Of a DNA stretch of 64,000 nucleotides, positions 53,218-61,152 are shown piece by piece; the stretch's first letter is position 1; every line of letters begins with the position of its first letter. The stretch comes from Oceanobacillus_B kapialis (lineage in GTDB: Bacteria; Bacillota; Bacilli; Bacillales; Amphibacillaceae): assembly GCF_042685265.1 (NCBI RefSeq), contig NZ_JBHUMX010000036.1. One strand, 5' to 3'. Position numbers and translations under genes: made by a program. The notes beneath the pieces were generated by a model. The model searched no databases. It saw only the letters and a program-made list of their open reading frames with translations, and had not been told where the DNA came from.

Positions 53218-53904
53218 TTAGCCGTACATTCTGCTTAATTGGTATTTTGAATATGCTTCTTGTCTTGTATCTGATAATTGAAGCAAGTGTTTAATTACAT
53301 CTGGTAAATAGTTATCATACTTCACTTCGAGAATGACGATATCTGCTTCTAATACATCCACCATCGGTAAATTACTAGCGAACATGTTGGTGTTTTGCAT
53401 GCTTGTCTGTATTTTCAAATCGAATGTGACCCGGACATTTCCATATGGGTACACATATGGCTCACGGATATAATCAACAACTGTCCTAGGCTTCAATTGA
53501 TAGTATTGCATTTCAAAAAACAAATCTCTTATTAGTGAGCGATTGTCTTCTTCCATCCAGGCAATTTCTGACTTTCTAATTTTCTCGAATTCACGCTTTG
53601 TAATTTGGCATTTTGATTTAAAGGTAAGATTATTCCTTTTACTTTTTCTTTCCAGATTAATGACCTCATCACACTTGCCATATATCCTCACGCGATATTT
53701 ATCTCGATTTAAATAACCTTCCTTTTTTTCCTGCAAAACTTTATTGGCAAAGTTATCAAAGTAAGTAGAGCGAATCATATACTTTCCATTTGACCCCGCA
53801 TGTGGATCATGTCTCATAAAGTGAGCCAATTTTTTTCTTAACACTTGGTATTCTGCAAGCGAAATAGCATGCTTCAATTCTTGTCTTCCTACTAACATTT
53901 TCAT
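53218..53904 (-). CDS. VTC-domain (polyphosphate polymerase-like) protein
   Basis: This 228-residue soluble protein has the VTC tunnel fold. It shows basic strands lining the tunnel (GRQELKHAISLAEYQVLRKKL; YLNRDKYRVRIYG; INLERKSKRNNLTFKSKCQITKREF) and acidic metal-binding residues (ILEVKYDNYLPDVIKHLL at the C-terminal end). Yeast VTC4 makes polyphosphate from ATP with the same E-x-K, R-x-R and E-x-K pattern. The ATG at 53904 has AGGAAGGGG upstream. It is first in a three-gene operon with DUF4956 and a beta-repeat lipoprotein. Polyphosphate or another phosphate polymer is the predicted product, not proven for bacterial homologues of this branch. Confidence 0.86.
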   Translation of the reverse strand: MKMLVGRQELKHAISLAEYQVLRKKLAHFMRHDPHAGSNGKYMIRSTYFDNFANKVLQEKKEGYLNRDKYRVRIYGKCDEVINLERKSKRNNLTFKSKCQITKREFEKIRKSEIAWMEEDNRSLIRDLFFEMQYYQLKPRTVVDYIREPYVYPYGNVRVTFDLKIQTSMQNTNMFASNLPMVDVLEADIVILEVKYDNYLPDVIKHLLQLSDTRQEAYSKYQLSRMYG

Positions 53905-53943
53905 TACCCCTTCCTGGTACATTTGCAATAGTAAACCAGTTTT

Positions 53944-53960
53944 ATGTCAGCAAGATGTCA
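53944..53960 (-). promoter_or_regulatory. Direct repeat upstream of the VTC operon, candidate response-regulator site
   Basis: TGACAT-N5-TGACAT on the minus strand (units 11 bp apart, 53944-53949 and 53955-53960) lies ~40 bp before the VTC start, next to a TTGACA-like box. Eleven-base direct repeats are typical of OmpR/PhoB-type binding. The adjacent regulator gene is a candidate. Confidence 0.4.
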
Positions 53961-54404
53961 AGTTTTTTATAAATCTCTCCAAACTAAAAAAGAACACTAT
54001 ATACTATGGATAAATGTAATCAAACAATTCAGAAATTTCATTATAAGCGAATGAAGGAGAATTAACTAAAGTTGTTTTAAAAATTATATTGCATCTGTTT
54101 TGGAGTAAAGAGGCTATTCCCAAAAGTGGAGAGAAAACGCTAACCTAATCTAAAGATGGGTATTTAGAAAATGACTGTCCCCTCGTCCGAAAAGCAAAAA
54201 GCTAATAATGTTTTACTCTATATCCATTCTCTTAATACAAAGTGGTTTACTTTTTCAAAGAAAGGTATTAGGATGTATTCCAATATTATTTTTTCAAGTA
54301 TTCTAATTTTTGCGTAGTTTTTTTGTCCTAAAGGGTGGTGTGCTATTTTATTGCTACTCTAGTTTTGTAATATCCATCATTAAGTTAAAAGGAGTTTATT
54401 ATCG
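53961..54404. other. Non-coding region between divergent VTC and HcxA-like genes
   Basis: Apart from the promoter region of the VTC operon, and AAAGGAG before the dehydrogenase ATG, nothing convincing is seen in this ~440-bp AT-rich stretch. No ORF with a ribosome binding site and no strong hairpin was found. Confidence 0.6.
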
Positions 54405-55490
54405 ATGATTAAACCTGAAGAAATACTAAGAAGTGGACCAAATCAATACATATGCAGAGAAGGTATCCTTAAGGATCTATCTCCACGCTTACAATCCTTT
54501 CATTCTCCCGTAGCAGTTACTGGCTTTAAATCATACGAAGCATTTCAAAACTATACAAGCTTCCCTTCAAATGTGGAAGTTTTTCAACATGATGGCTACA
54601 GCACAGATCTAGCCATAGAAGAGATCTCTCAATTTGCGAATCAGGCTGATGTAATTATTGGTGTTGGCGGTGGAAAGATTCTTGATACTGCCAAATCTGT
54701 AGCAGACAAGCTCGGCATTGAAGTCATTACAATACCAACAGTTGCCGGAACGTGTGCTGCCGCTACCCCATTAAGTGTTATATACGACAGCAATGGCTCT
54801 TTTACACGAGTGGACTATCATTTTCGAACGATCCATCTAACGCTTGTAGACCCTATCTTCCTGCTAGACAGCCCTATTGAATATTTAAAGAGCGGGATTG
54901 GTGACTCATTGGCTAAATGGTACGAAGCAGAAGCAATCATTCGGAACAGCAATCGTAGTGACCTTTCCATTATGGTAAAAGTAGGTCTTGATCATGCATC
55001 CTATATCAAGGATATATTGTTGGAAGACAGTAATGCAGCAATCGAAAGCATGGAATCAAATACTGTTACCCCTTCCTTTACTAGGGTTCTAGAAGCAATC
55101 ATCCCATTGGCTGGAACTGTAGGTGGGTATGCAGGAAAGTATGGTAGGATGTCTGGTGCGCATGCGGTTCACAATGGACTTAGCTTTATTGATGAAACAC
55201 ATCGCATCCTCCATGGGCAAAAGGTAGCCTATGGAATCCTCGTTCAGCTTCTACTAGAGGATCGAACAGAAGAAGTTAAAGGACTTCTACCATTTTATAA
55301 AAGTTTAACATTCCCGGTAAATCTACAAGAATTGAACGTTACTAAAGAACAAGAACAGGCAATGAAAACAGTAGCAGCACATGCTGTTAAACCAGAGGAA
55401 TCGTTGCAGTTAATCAAAGCCTTTCAAGAAATTGACGTAATAAAAGCAATGAAAGGATTAGAGAAACTATCAGAGGTAAGTTTGGCGTAA
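54405..55490 (+). CDS. Iron-containing alcohol dehydrogenase family protein, HcxA (YbdH)-like
   Basis: This is a 361-residue protein of the GldA/Fe-ADH fold. The NAD(P)-binding GVGGGKILDTAKSVADKL is followed by TCAAATPLSVIY. The metal site is formed by Asp in GIGDSLAKWYEAEA and two His in GAHAVHNGLSFIDETHRILHGQKVAYGILVQ. The whole pattern is very close to E. coli YbdH/HcxA, a hydroxycarboxylate dehydrogenase that acts on 2-oxo acids such as alpha-ketobutyrate. A role in methionine-related 2-oxo acid metabolism would fit with the nearby met genes, but is speculative. Confidence 0.82.
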   Translation: MIKPEEILRSGPNQYICREGILKDLSPRLQSFHSPVAVTGFKSYEAFQNYTSFPSNVEVFQHDGYSTDLAIEEISQFANQADVIIGVGGGKILDTAKSVADKLGIEVITIPTVAGTCAAATPLSVIYDSNGSFTRVDYHFRTIHLTLVDPIFLLDSPIEYLKSGIGDSLAKWYEAEAIIRNSNRSDLSIMVKVGLDHASYIKDILLEDSNAAIESMESNTVTPSFTRVLEAIIPLAGTVGGYAGKYGRMSGAHAVHNGLSFIDETHRILHGQKVAYGILVQLLLEDRTEEVKGLLPFYKSLTFPVNLQELNVTKEQEQAMKTVAAHAVKPEESLQLIKAFQEIDVIKAMKGLEKLSEVSLA

Positions 55491-55502
55491 GATGTGAATT
55501 AT

Positions 55503-55541
55503 AAAGAGCCACTTGCTTAACGTGCAGCAAGTGGCTTTAAA
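55503..55541 (+). terminator. Terminator after the HcxA-like gene
   Basis: GAGCCACTTGC and GCAAGTGGCTT form a 10-bp stem with an 11-base loop, followed by a T-rich tract. Confidence 0.85.
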
Positions 55542-55577
55542 CTTTTCTATCAATGGAAGGTAACCGAGAAACACGAA

Positions 55578-56324
55578 TTAAGGAAGACTCAGCTTGGTCA
55601 TCCTTCCGCCATCCACTGGATAGATCTGTCCTGTTATAAAACCAGCCTCATCAGCCGCAAGAAAAGCAACAAGAGCCGCCACTTCTTCAGGAGTACCTGA
55701 ACGACCTACAGGATGAATTTTTCCAATGTTACGTTGAAATACCTCTGCGTCATCAGATGCTGCAATCATGTCAATGTTTAGTTCCGTGTCAATCCACCCA
55801 GGTGCCACTGCATTGCAGCGAATTCCCTCATGCCCATGGTCTACCGCTACCGAACGGGTTAATCCATGGAGGCCGGACTTAGAGACACAGTATGCAGCAT
55901 GATTAGGGTTAGCAGCCAACCCCTCCGTAGAACCCGTGTTGACAATACTGCCTTTTGTTTTACGAAGGTATGGCAATGCTGCGCGAATAAGTAAGAATGG
56001 AGCTGTCAGATTCACGGTGATATTGCGTTGCCAATCCTCCAGACTCATTTCTTCAATGCCAGCTTCCATCATCATTCCTGCATTGTTAACCAGCACATCA
56101 AGTTGCCCTGCTCGCGAAATAACTTCCTCAATAATCCGCTGCGGTGTATGGGCGTCAGAAAAATCCGCTTTAATGGAATCAAATTCAGTATCTTCACCGC
56201 GCTGCGCTGTAATTACCGTCGCACCTTCTGCTTGTAGACGGCGGGCAATGGCCCGTCCAATTCCAGAACGTCCCCCTGTCACTAGCGCTACCTTGTTCTC
56301 AAATCGCTTTATTTGATTTGCCAA
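55578..56324 (-). CDS. Short-chain dehydrogenase/reductase (SDR)
   Basis: This is a 248-residue classical SDR. The cofactor motif is ALVTGGRSGIGRAIARRL, the structural motif is VLVNNAGMM, the catalytic Ser lies in SIVNTGSTEGL and the Tyr-Lys pair in HAAYCVSKSGLHGLTRSVA. The C-terminal end is FITGQIYPVDGGRMTKL. A TTG at 56324 is the likely start because AGGAGG lies 9 bases before it; the in-frame ATG at 56345 lies inside that ribosome binding site. Substrate unknown. It reads convergently to the HcxA-like gene. Confidence 0.9.
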   Translation of the reverse strand: MANQIKRFENKVALVTGGRSGIGRAIARRLQAEGATVITAQRGEDTEFDSIKADFSDAHTPQRIIEEVISRAGQLDVLVNNAGMMMEAGIEEMSLEDWQRNITVNLTAPFLLIRAALPYLRKTKGSIVNTGSTEGLAANPNHAAYCVSKSGLHGLTRSVAVDHGHEGIRCNAVAPGWIDTELNIDMIAASDDAEVFQRNIGKIHPVGRSGTPEEVAALVAFLAADEAGFITGQIYPVDGGRMTKLSLP

Positions 56325-56385
56325 TAAAATCAGCCTCCTATTCAATATTCTATCTTATCATTGAGTTAAGAATTGAATTTCACAC

Positions 56386-56425
56386 AAAACTCCCTTTTGG
56401 TTATCATAACCACAAAGGGAGGTTT
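56386..56425 (-). terminator. Terminator after the formate/nitrite-type transporter
   Basis: AACTCCCTTT-TGGTTA pairs with TAACCA-CAAAGGGAGG around a 3-base loop. On the minus strand it is followed by TTTTGTG. Confidence 0.8.
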
Positions 56426-56492
56426 ATCGCAATTATATCAATTTACTTGAATATCTTTTCACACGTAGAGCATATGAAAGTAGTACATTTTA

Positions 56493-57347
56493 CTATCTTC
56501 TCATCTCTTTTCTGAAAGCATAAGAGAAGAGCAAGGAAATGAAAATAGCCCCACCGATAATATTTCCGATACTTGCCGGGATCAAATTGAGCAGGATATA
56601 CTCATGCCATGCATACTTATCAGATGTAAAGATTCCTAAACTGAAATACCCCATATTTGCGGCACTGTGCTGAAAATTACCTGCTACAAAGAGAATGACA
56701 GGTAGCGCAGTTCCTAAAATTTTGCCGGTCATGTCCCTAGCGGCTGTGGTTAGAAATGTAGCCATGCCAATAAGCCAATTTGCGAGAATCCCCGATAAAA
56801 GTACTTGAAACCAGCCGATCCAGCCATGCTCAGAAAACTGCATTTTCTTATCTAGAAGTGTACCCATCTCTTTCGAAAACTCCGTTGGTAAAGAGTTTGA
56901 CATCATTACTAATAAAGCAACAAACAACGCACCTATAATGTTTCCTATATAAGCAACGGCCCAGAATTGAACATACTTATGCTTTCTCCAGTATGATTTT
57001 TGTAAATAGGATGTCGGCAAAAGGACGTTTACTTCAGTAAACAGTACGGAACGCGACATAAATACCATTAGATAACCTGCTGTAAAACCGATCCCCTGCA
57101 AAAGATATGTTAGCCCTTTCGCATCAATGCCGATGGCAAGCAATACGGAAAAAACAGCACCAAAGGTCATAAATGAACCCGCTTTTAAAGATAATAACAA
57201 CCTGGAGGATGTATTTGTATCAAGGTGTTCTTTCCCTTTATCGCTAAACGTTTGCATAACCTGGGTTGGGAATAAAAATTGCCTTTCTGGGGTTTCTTGC
57301 GTATTACTGGGCTGGTTTGATGATTCCTGGTGATCATTATCCGCCAT
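56493..57347 (-). CDS. Formate/nitrite transporter (FNT) family channel
   Basis: This 284-residue protein has a polar ~50-residue leader rich in Asn, Gln and Ser, and six membrane segments. Family marks are LLSLKAGSFMTFGAVFSVLL, MSRSVLFTEVNVLLP (usually TGE near this point), the ANWLIGMATFL motif around the narrow pore and FVAGNFQHSAANMGYFSLG with the pore His. FNT channels move formate, nitrite or related small acids. The substrate cannot be deduced. The nearest neighbours are an SDR and, divergently, the S-box methionine locus. Confidence 0.86.
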   Translation of the reverse strand: MADNDHQESSNQPSNTQETPERQFLFPTQVMQTFSDKGKEHLDTNTSSRLLLSLKAGSFMTFGAVFSVLLAIGIDAKGLTYLLQGIGFTAGYLMVFMSRSVLFTEVNVLLPTSYLQKSYWRKHKYVQFWAVAYIGNIIGALFVALLVMMSNSLPTEFSKEMGTLLDKKMQFSEHGWIGWFQVLLSGILANWLIGMATFLTTAARDMTGKILGTALPVILFVAGNFQHSAANMGYFSLGIFTSDKYAWHEYILLNLIPASIGNIIGGAIFISLLFSYAFRKEMRR

Positions 57348-57527
57348 CCATATCCTCCTATTTGGTGAAGTTCGGTATCAGATATTTGGTAGAATTTAAA
57401 CTTCAACTATTTTTAATAAATGTGTCTACGGATATATGTACCCGAAATAAATGGTGTTCAAGCCGTATTTTGTGGCAAGGTATCTCTTATCATGAATTTT
57501 AAGTGAAAAATATTTTTAAAATACACC

Positions 57528-57556
57528 TTGACAATTTCACATTAGAATTGTAGTAT
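57528..57556 (+). promoter_or_regulatory. Sigma-A promoter for the S-box methionine locus
   Basis: TTGACA (57528-57533), a 17-bp spacer and TAGTAT (57551-57556) lie ~32 bp upstream of the S-box aptamer. Confidence 0.7.
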
Positions 57557-57587
57557 ATTGACTAATCAAAAAATTTAATAAAGATTA

Positions 57588-57685
57588 TTCTTATCCAGAG
57601 AGGTGGAGGGACTGGCCCTTTGAAGCCTCAGCAACAGACATTTGTACTGTGCTAATTCCAGAAGCGTTAAGCTTGGAGATAAGAA
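57588..57685 (+). ncRNA. SAM-I (S-box) riboswitch aptamer
   Basis: The aptamer shows CAGAGAGGTGGAGGGACTGG, CCCTTTGAAGCCTCAGCAAC, GTGCTAATTCC and the closing GATAAGA. P1 pairs TTCTTATC (57588-57595) with GATAAGAA (57678-57685). The block usually written CGGCAACC is TCAGCAACAG here. SAM binding should favour the downstream terminator and switch off the methionine genes. Confidence 0.95.
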
Positions 57686-57709
57686 GAGAATGGTATCATG
57701 GTTTCAGGA

Positions 57710-57740
57710 CCCTCTTCTTATTTTAAGAAGGGGGTTTTTT
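57710..57740 (+). terminator. S-box-controlled terminator
   Basis: CCCTCTTCTTA and TAAGAAGGGGG form the stem, followed by T6. TCTTCTTA in its 5' arm is complementary to TAAGAAGA at the 3' side of aptamer P1, giving the antiterminator alternative. Confidence 0.93.
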
Positions 57741-57823
57741 GGTGTATACATTAGAATTTAAGTTGGTTTTAATAGTTTAGTTGATTCTATACATTAAAAA
57801 ATAAACGAAAGTAGGGATTTAAC

Positions 57824-58933
57824 ATGGCAATTACTTTAACAAAGGCACCTTTTAAAGCGGATCAGGTAGGAAGTTTATTACGACCAGACACCATACACAA
57901 AGCAAGAAAAGAATTTAAAGACGGAGAAATTACAGCTGCACAATTACGTGAAGTAGAGACAAGAGAAATCAAGCGGATCGTGGATAAACAAATTGAAGTT
58001 GGCTTAAATGCAGTGACAGATGGAGAGTTTAGACGCAGGTTCTGGCATACCGATTTCTTAGAGCACCTAAACGGGATAGAAGGATATGTGCCAGATGTAG
58101 GCTATATTTTCAATGGTAATGAAGAAACAGAAAGATATAATGTCCGAAATACAGGGAAAGTTTCGTTTAATCCTGATCACCCATTTATTCAAGATTTTAT
58201 TGAATTTAATGAGATTGTAGGTGGACGTGCAGTTGCCAAGCAAACCATACCTAGCCCTAACCAGCTTTTTAACCAAGGGATAATTAATGAAGAAATTTAT
58301 CCGGATATTGAGGCGTATGCCGATGATGTTATTCAAACATACCGAGATGCACTACAAGCTTTTTACAAAGCAGGAGTTCGCTATTTACAGTTTGATGATG
58401 TGTATATTGCGGGGCTTTCCTCCCCAGATATCCCATTCAATGATGGAAAATATTCCATGGAGAAACTTATTAATCTCGCACTACGCGTTGTTAATGAAGT
58501 ATTAGATGGAAAACCAGATGATTTAATCGTGACGACACACCTATGTCGTGGAAACTATCGATCCAATTGGGCCTTTGAAGGGAGTTATGAATTAATCTCA
58601 TCAACGTTGTTTGCAAAAGAGAAAGTGGACGGATTCTTTTTGGAATACGATGACGATCGTTCCGGTGATTTCAAGCCACTTGAGCATATTCCTGATGGCG
58701 GAGCACAAGTAATTCTTGGGCTTATTACCTCGAAAAATGGTGAGCTGGAGAACAAAGAAACAATTAAAACAAGAATTAAAGAGGCTTCCCAATATGTTCC
58801 GCTTGATCAATTGTGCCTCAGCACCCAATGTGGATTCGCATCAACTCACCACGGCAATAAGTTAACAGAAGAAGATCAGTGGAATAAACTTAGATTTATT
58901 GTTGAGATCAGTAAAGAGGTTTGGGGCTCTTAA
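57824..58933 (+). CDS. Short cobalamin-independent methionine synthase-like enzyme (YxjG/YxjH type)
   Basis: This 369-residue protein is like the C-terminal catalytic half of MetE. It starts with FKADQVGSLLRP (the family's homocysteine-side N-terminal motif) and TDGEFRR. Zinc ligands are expected in TTHLCRGN (His/Cys), FFLEYDDDRSGDF (Glu) and LCLSTQCGFAST (Cys). It resembles YxjG/YxjH of B. subtilis, which also carry S-box leaders. Such short enzymes transfer a methyl group to homocysteine without the polyglutamate N-terminal domain; the natural donor is uncertain. The S-box immediately upstream ties it to SAM levels. Confidence 0.9.
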   Translation: MAITLTKAPFKADQVGSLLRPDTIHKARKEFKDGEITAAQLREVETREIKRIVDKQIEVGLNAVTDGEFRRRFWHTDFLEHLNGIEGYVPDVGYIFNGNEETERYNVRNTGKVSFNPDHPFIQDFIEFNEIVGGRAVAKQTIPSPNQLFNQGIINEEIYPDIEAYADDVIQTYRDALQAFYKAGVRYLQFDDVYIAGLSSPDIPFNDGKYSMEKLINLALRVVNEVLDGKPDDLIVTTHLCRGNYRSNWAFEGSYELISSTLFAKEKVDGFFLEYDDDRSGDFKPLEHIPDGGAQVILGLITSKNGELENKETIKTRIKEASQYVPLDQLCLSTQCGFASTHHGNKLTEEDQWNKLRFIVEISKEVWGS

Positions 58934-58942
58934 ATTAAGTAG

Positions 58943-59410
58943 GAAGAGGAAGGGACAAAACTAAGTCATCTATACTAAAATACGAATAATAAGTATTAGC
59001 ACCGCTTCGGCAGAACACTCCGCTTTCCACGGGCACGGCCAGGGAACTACTTGAATAAACTTCTTTGCTCCCTTGCGCCGAGGAAGCCAACTTCGAAGCG
59101 AGACTAGAAGACGCAGGCGCATCACGAAGGCCAACAGGATATTGGTCCGGGAGACGTTGCCACAGAACGTGGCACCTTAGTCTTGGTTCCTTTTCCACTG
59201 CGGGGTCTTCGGACTCGTGCTGTTCCCGTTGGACAAGAAAGGCTACGTCAGCGAAGCATCGCACGCAGAAAATGCGATAGCATTTTCAAGGAGTCTACGT
59301 GTTCTGCCTACGCTAAAATGAGAAAACTCTAACTAGGCAAACTTTTTTAAAGGAATTGCATGATAGTTCGTGTTTTCATATATTAAGAGAACTTTTGTCC
59401 CAGCCTCTTC
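58943..59410. repeat. GC-rich intergenic repeat element with 18-bp terminal inverted repeats (MITE-like)
   Basis: The left end GAAGAGGAAGGGACAAAA (58943-58960) and the right end TTTTGTCCCAGCCTCTTC (59393-59410) are inverted copies with 16 of 18 matches. The core (about 58998-59300) is clearly GC-richer than the flanks and contains the phrases AGAACACTCCGCTTTCC and GGGGTCTTCGGACTCGTGC. These are familiar from repeated intergenic elements in Bacillaceae genomes. No real coding sequence is present. Open frames here on either strand are chance. It sits between the S-box gene and metI. Confidence 0.7.
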
Positions 59411-59456
59411 TTAAATCCACTTAACTTTTATTATTTTTGACGAAAGGATCGATTAC

Positions 59457-60566
59457 ATGACGAGGAGACACATTGAGACAGAATTGGTGCAGCTTGGCAA
59501 CCATTGTGATCCCAAAACCGGAGCAGTAAACCCACCAATTTATTTATCAACAGCCTACCAGCATGAAGGGCTTCATATGTCGACTGGCTATGATTACACC
59601 AGAACAAAGAACCCGACCCGGGCAATTCTTGAGGAAGGCATTGCAGAGTTGGAAGCTGGTGAGAGTGGGTATGCCTGTAGTTCCGGCATGGCTGCCATTC
59701 AATTAGTCTTATCCCTTTTTCGCTCAGGGGATGAAATCCTTGTTCCAGAAGATATTTATGGAGGGACTTATCGTTTACTGCAGCATTATGCGCAAGCTTA
59801 TAATATCCGAACTACTTACAGTGCGTTTAACAACCCTGAGGAAACAGCCCTATTCATTACAGACAATACAAAGGCTTTATTTATTGAAACACCGACTAAT
59901 CCGCTCATGCAAAAAATCGATATTGAAGCATACGCACAACTAGCCCAGAAACACAATCTCTTATTAATCGTGGATAACACGTTTTTAACCCCCTATTTAC
60001 AGCGCCCCCTTGAGTTAGGTGCTGACATTGTGATCCATAGTGCAACCAAATATATTGGTGGTCACAATGATGTACTGGCTGGTTTGGTCGTTGCAAAAGA
60101 AAAGAACCTGTGTGAAAAACTGTCCGAGCTACATAATGCTTCAGGCGCTGTCCTGTCTCCTTTTGATTCATGGTTATTGATTAGAGGATTAAAAACCCTT
60201 GCTTTGAGAATGAAACAACATGAAAACAATGCTAGAAAAGTTGCGGCCTACTTAGAAAACGAGCCCCTAGTAACAGATGTTCTCTATCCTGGTACTGGTG
60301 GAATGCTTTCATTCCGCTTGCTGGAAAGTAAGTGGATAGAGAAATTCTTGGAAAGCCTCCAGTTAATCACCTTTGCCGAAAGTCTAGGAGGAGTCGAAAG
60401 CTTTATAACCTATCCTGCTACACAAACCCATGCTGAGATTCCTGTTGAGGAGAGGACACGTCGCGGCATTTGTGATCGGCTTTTACGATTTTCTGTAGGG
60501 ATTGAAGAAGCGGAAGATATTGTTTGGGATTTGAAGCAAGTGTTTTCTACTTTAGTAGAAACATAG
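59457..60566 (+). CDS. metI: Cystathionine gamma-synthase / O-acetylhomoserine (thiol)-lyase
   Basis: This is a 369-residue PLP enzyme of the Cys/Met metabolism family, like B. subtilis MetI (YjcI). It shows YDYTRTKNPTRAILEEGIAELE, ACSSGMAAIQLVLSLF, the Asp of LIVDNTFLTPYLQRPLELGADI and the PLP Lys in IHSATKYIGGHNDVLAG. GVESFITYPATQTHAEIP and LLRFSVGIEEAEDIVWDLKQ close it. It joins homoserine ester and cysteine (or sulfide) on the way to methionine. AAAGGA precedes the ATG. In B. subtilis metI is followed by metC; here metC is absent and a terminator follows. Confidence 0.93.
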   Translation: MTRRHIETELVQLGNHCDPKTGAVNPPIYLSTAYQHEGLHMSTGYDYTRTKNPTRAILEEGIAELEAGESGYACSSGMAAIQLVLSLFRSGDEILVPEDIYGGTYRLLQHYAQAYNIRTTYSAFNNPEETALFITDNTKALFIETPTNPLMQKIDIEAYAQLAQKHNLLLIVDNTFLTPYLQRPLELGADIVIHSATKYIGGHNDVLAGLVVAKEKNLCEKLSELHNASGAVLSPFDSWLLIRGLKTLALRMKQHENNARKVAAYLENEPLVTDVLYPGTGGMLSFRLLESKWIEKFLESLQLITFAESLGGVESFITYPATQTHAEIPVEERTRRGICDRLLRFSVGIEEAEDIVWDLKQVFSTLVET

Positions 60567-60612
60567 AAAAAACCTCTCAACAGTTCAGTGGACTAAGGAG
60601 AGGTTTTCTTTA
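60566..60612 (+). terminator. Terminator after metI
   Basis: AACCTCTC (60571-60578) and GAGAGGTT (60598-60605) form a stem with a 19-base loop, followed by TTCTTT. Confidence 0.85.
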
Positions 60613-60899
60613 ATAGTTTATTTTTTGGCGTATCAAAAAGTGGAAGATAGTAAAATGTTAGACGAAAGAGTTGGAATAAATTAATTAACCAACCACTTTG
60701 AAAGATTAGGCAGTGTAAGTGAGAGAATAATCCCCTCCCCGCACAGTTCAGTTTACAGTTCTAGTTGTAGCAATTTCTTTCTAATGAACTAAGGAGATAA
60801 TAAATTCTCATTCCCTTGTTTAGATGTACAATATAAGTTTCTCAAGCTCATACTTCATTTACGACAGCTCAATATTCACTACCAAATTATTAGTATCAG
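60613..60899. other. Gene-free AT-rich region
   Basis: No coding frame with a ribosome binding site, no strong hairpin and no promoter of good quality was seen in this stretch between metI and the MFS fragment. Confidence 0.55.
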
Positions 60900-60902
60900 C
60901 CA

Positions 60903-61043
60903 GTTCTTCCACCATCCAATTTCCGGACAGCACTCGCTGACGGACTAGGTTTCATAACCGCTTTATGGATTTCGATAGCTGGATTAGCTTTATGTGGACT
61001 ATGGTTCAGTCTATCATCAATGCGAAGAGCTCAAATAGACTAA
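60903..61043 (+). pseudogene. C-terminal fragment of a membrane transporter (MFS-like)
   Basis: About 46 codons in one frame read VLPPSNFRTALADGLGF, then ITALWISIAGLALCGLWFSL, then SSMRRAQID and a stop. This is a typical last membrane segment plus short basic tail of an MFS-type protein. There is no start codon with a binding site and no upstream part in any frame nearby, so it is a remnant. The family call rests only on this shape. Confidence 0.4.
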
Positions 61044-61115
61044 TATAAAACTTCAATAATATAATGTTATCTTTTAAACTGACAACACTAGTGACATTTC
61101 AAAAGTGAAAAACCA

Positions 61116-61151
61116 CAAAAGATGCTGACTTCTGAAGTCAGCACCTTTTAT
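61116..61151 (-). terminator. Terminator after the BCCT transporter
   Basis: TGCTGACTT and AAGTCAGCA form the stem with a 3-base loop; A-rich sequence on the left reads as a T-run on the minus strand. It overlaps the last bases of the gene's 3' end region. Confidence 0.88.
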
Positions 61152-61152
61152 A

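Noticed and set aside
58935..59280. Two ORFs on opposite strands inside the GC-rich repeat element
   Set aside because: Low-complexity, overlapping, without binding sites; the element is a non-coding repeat.
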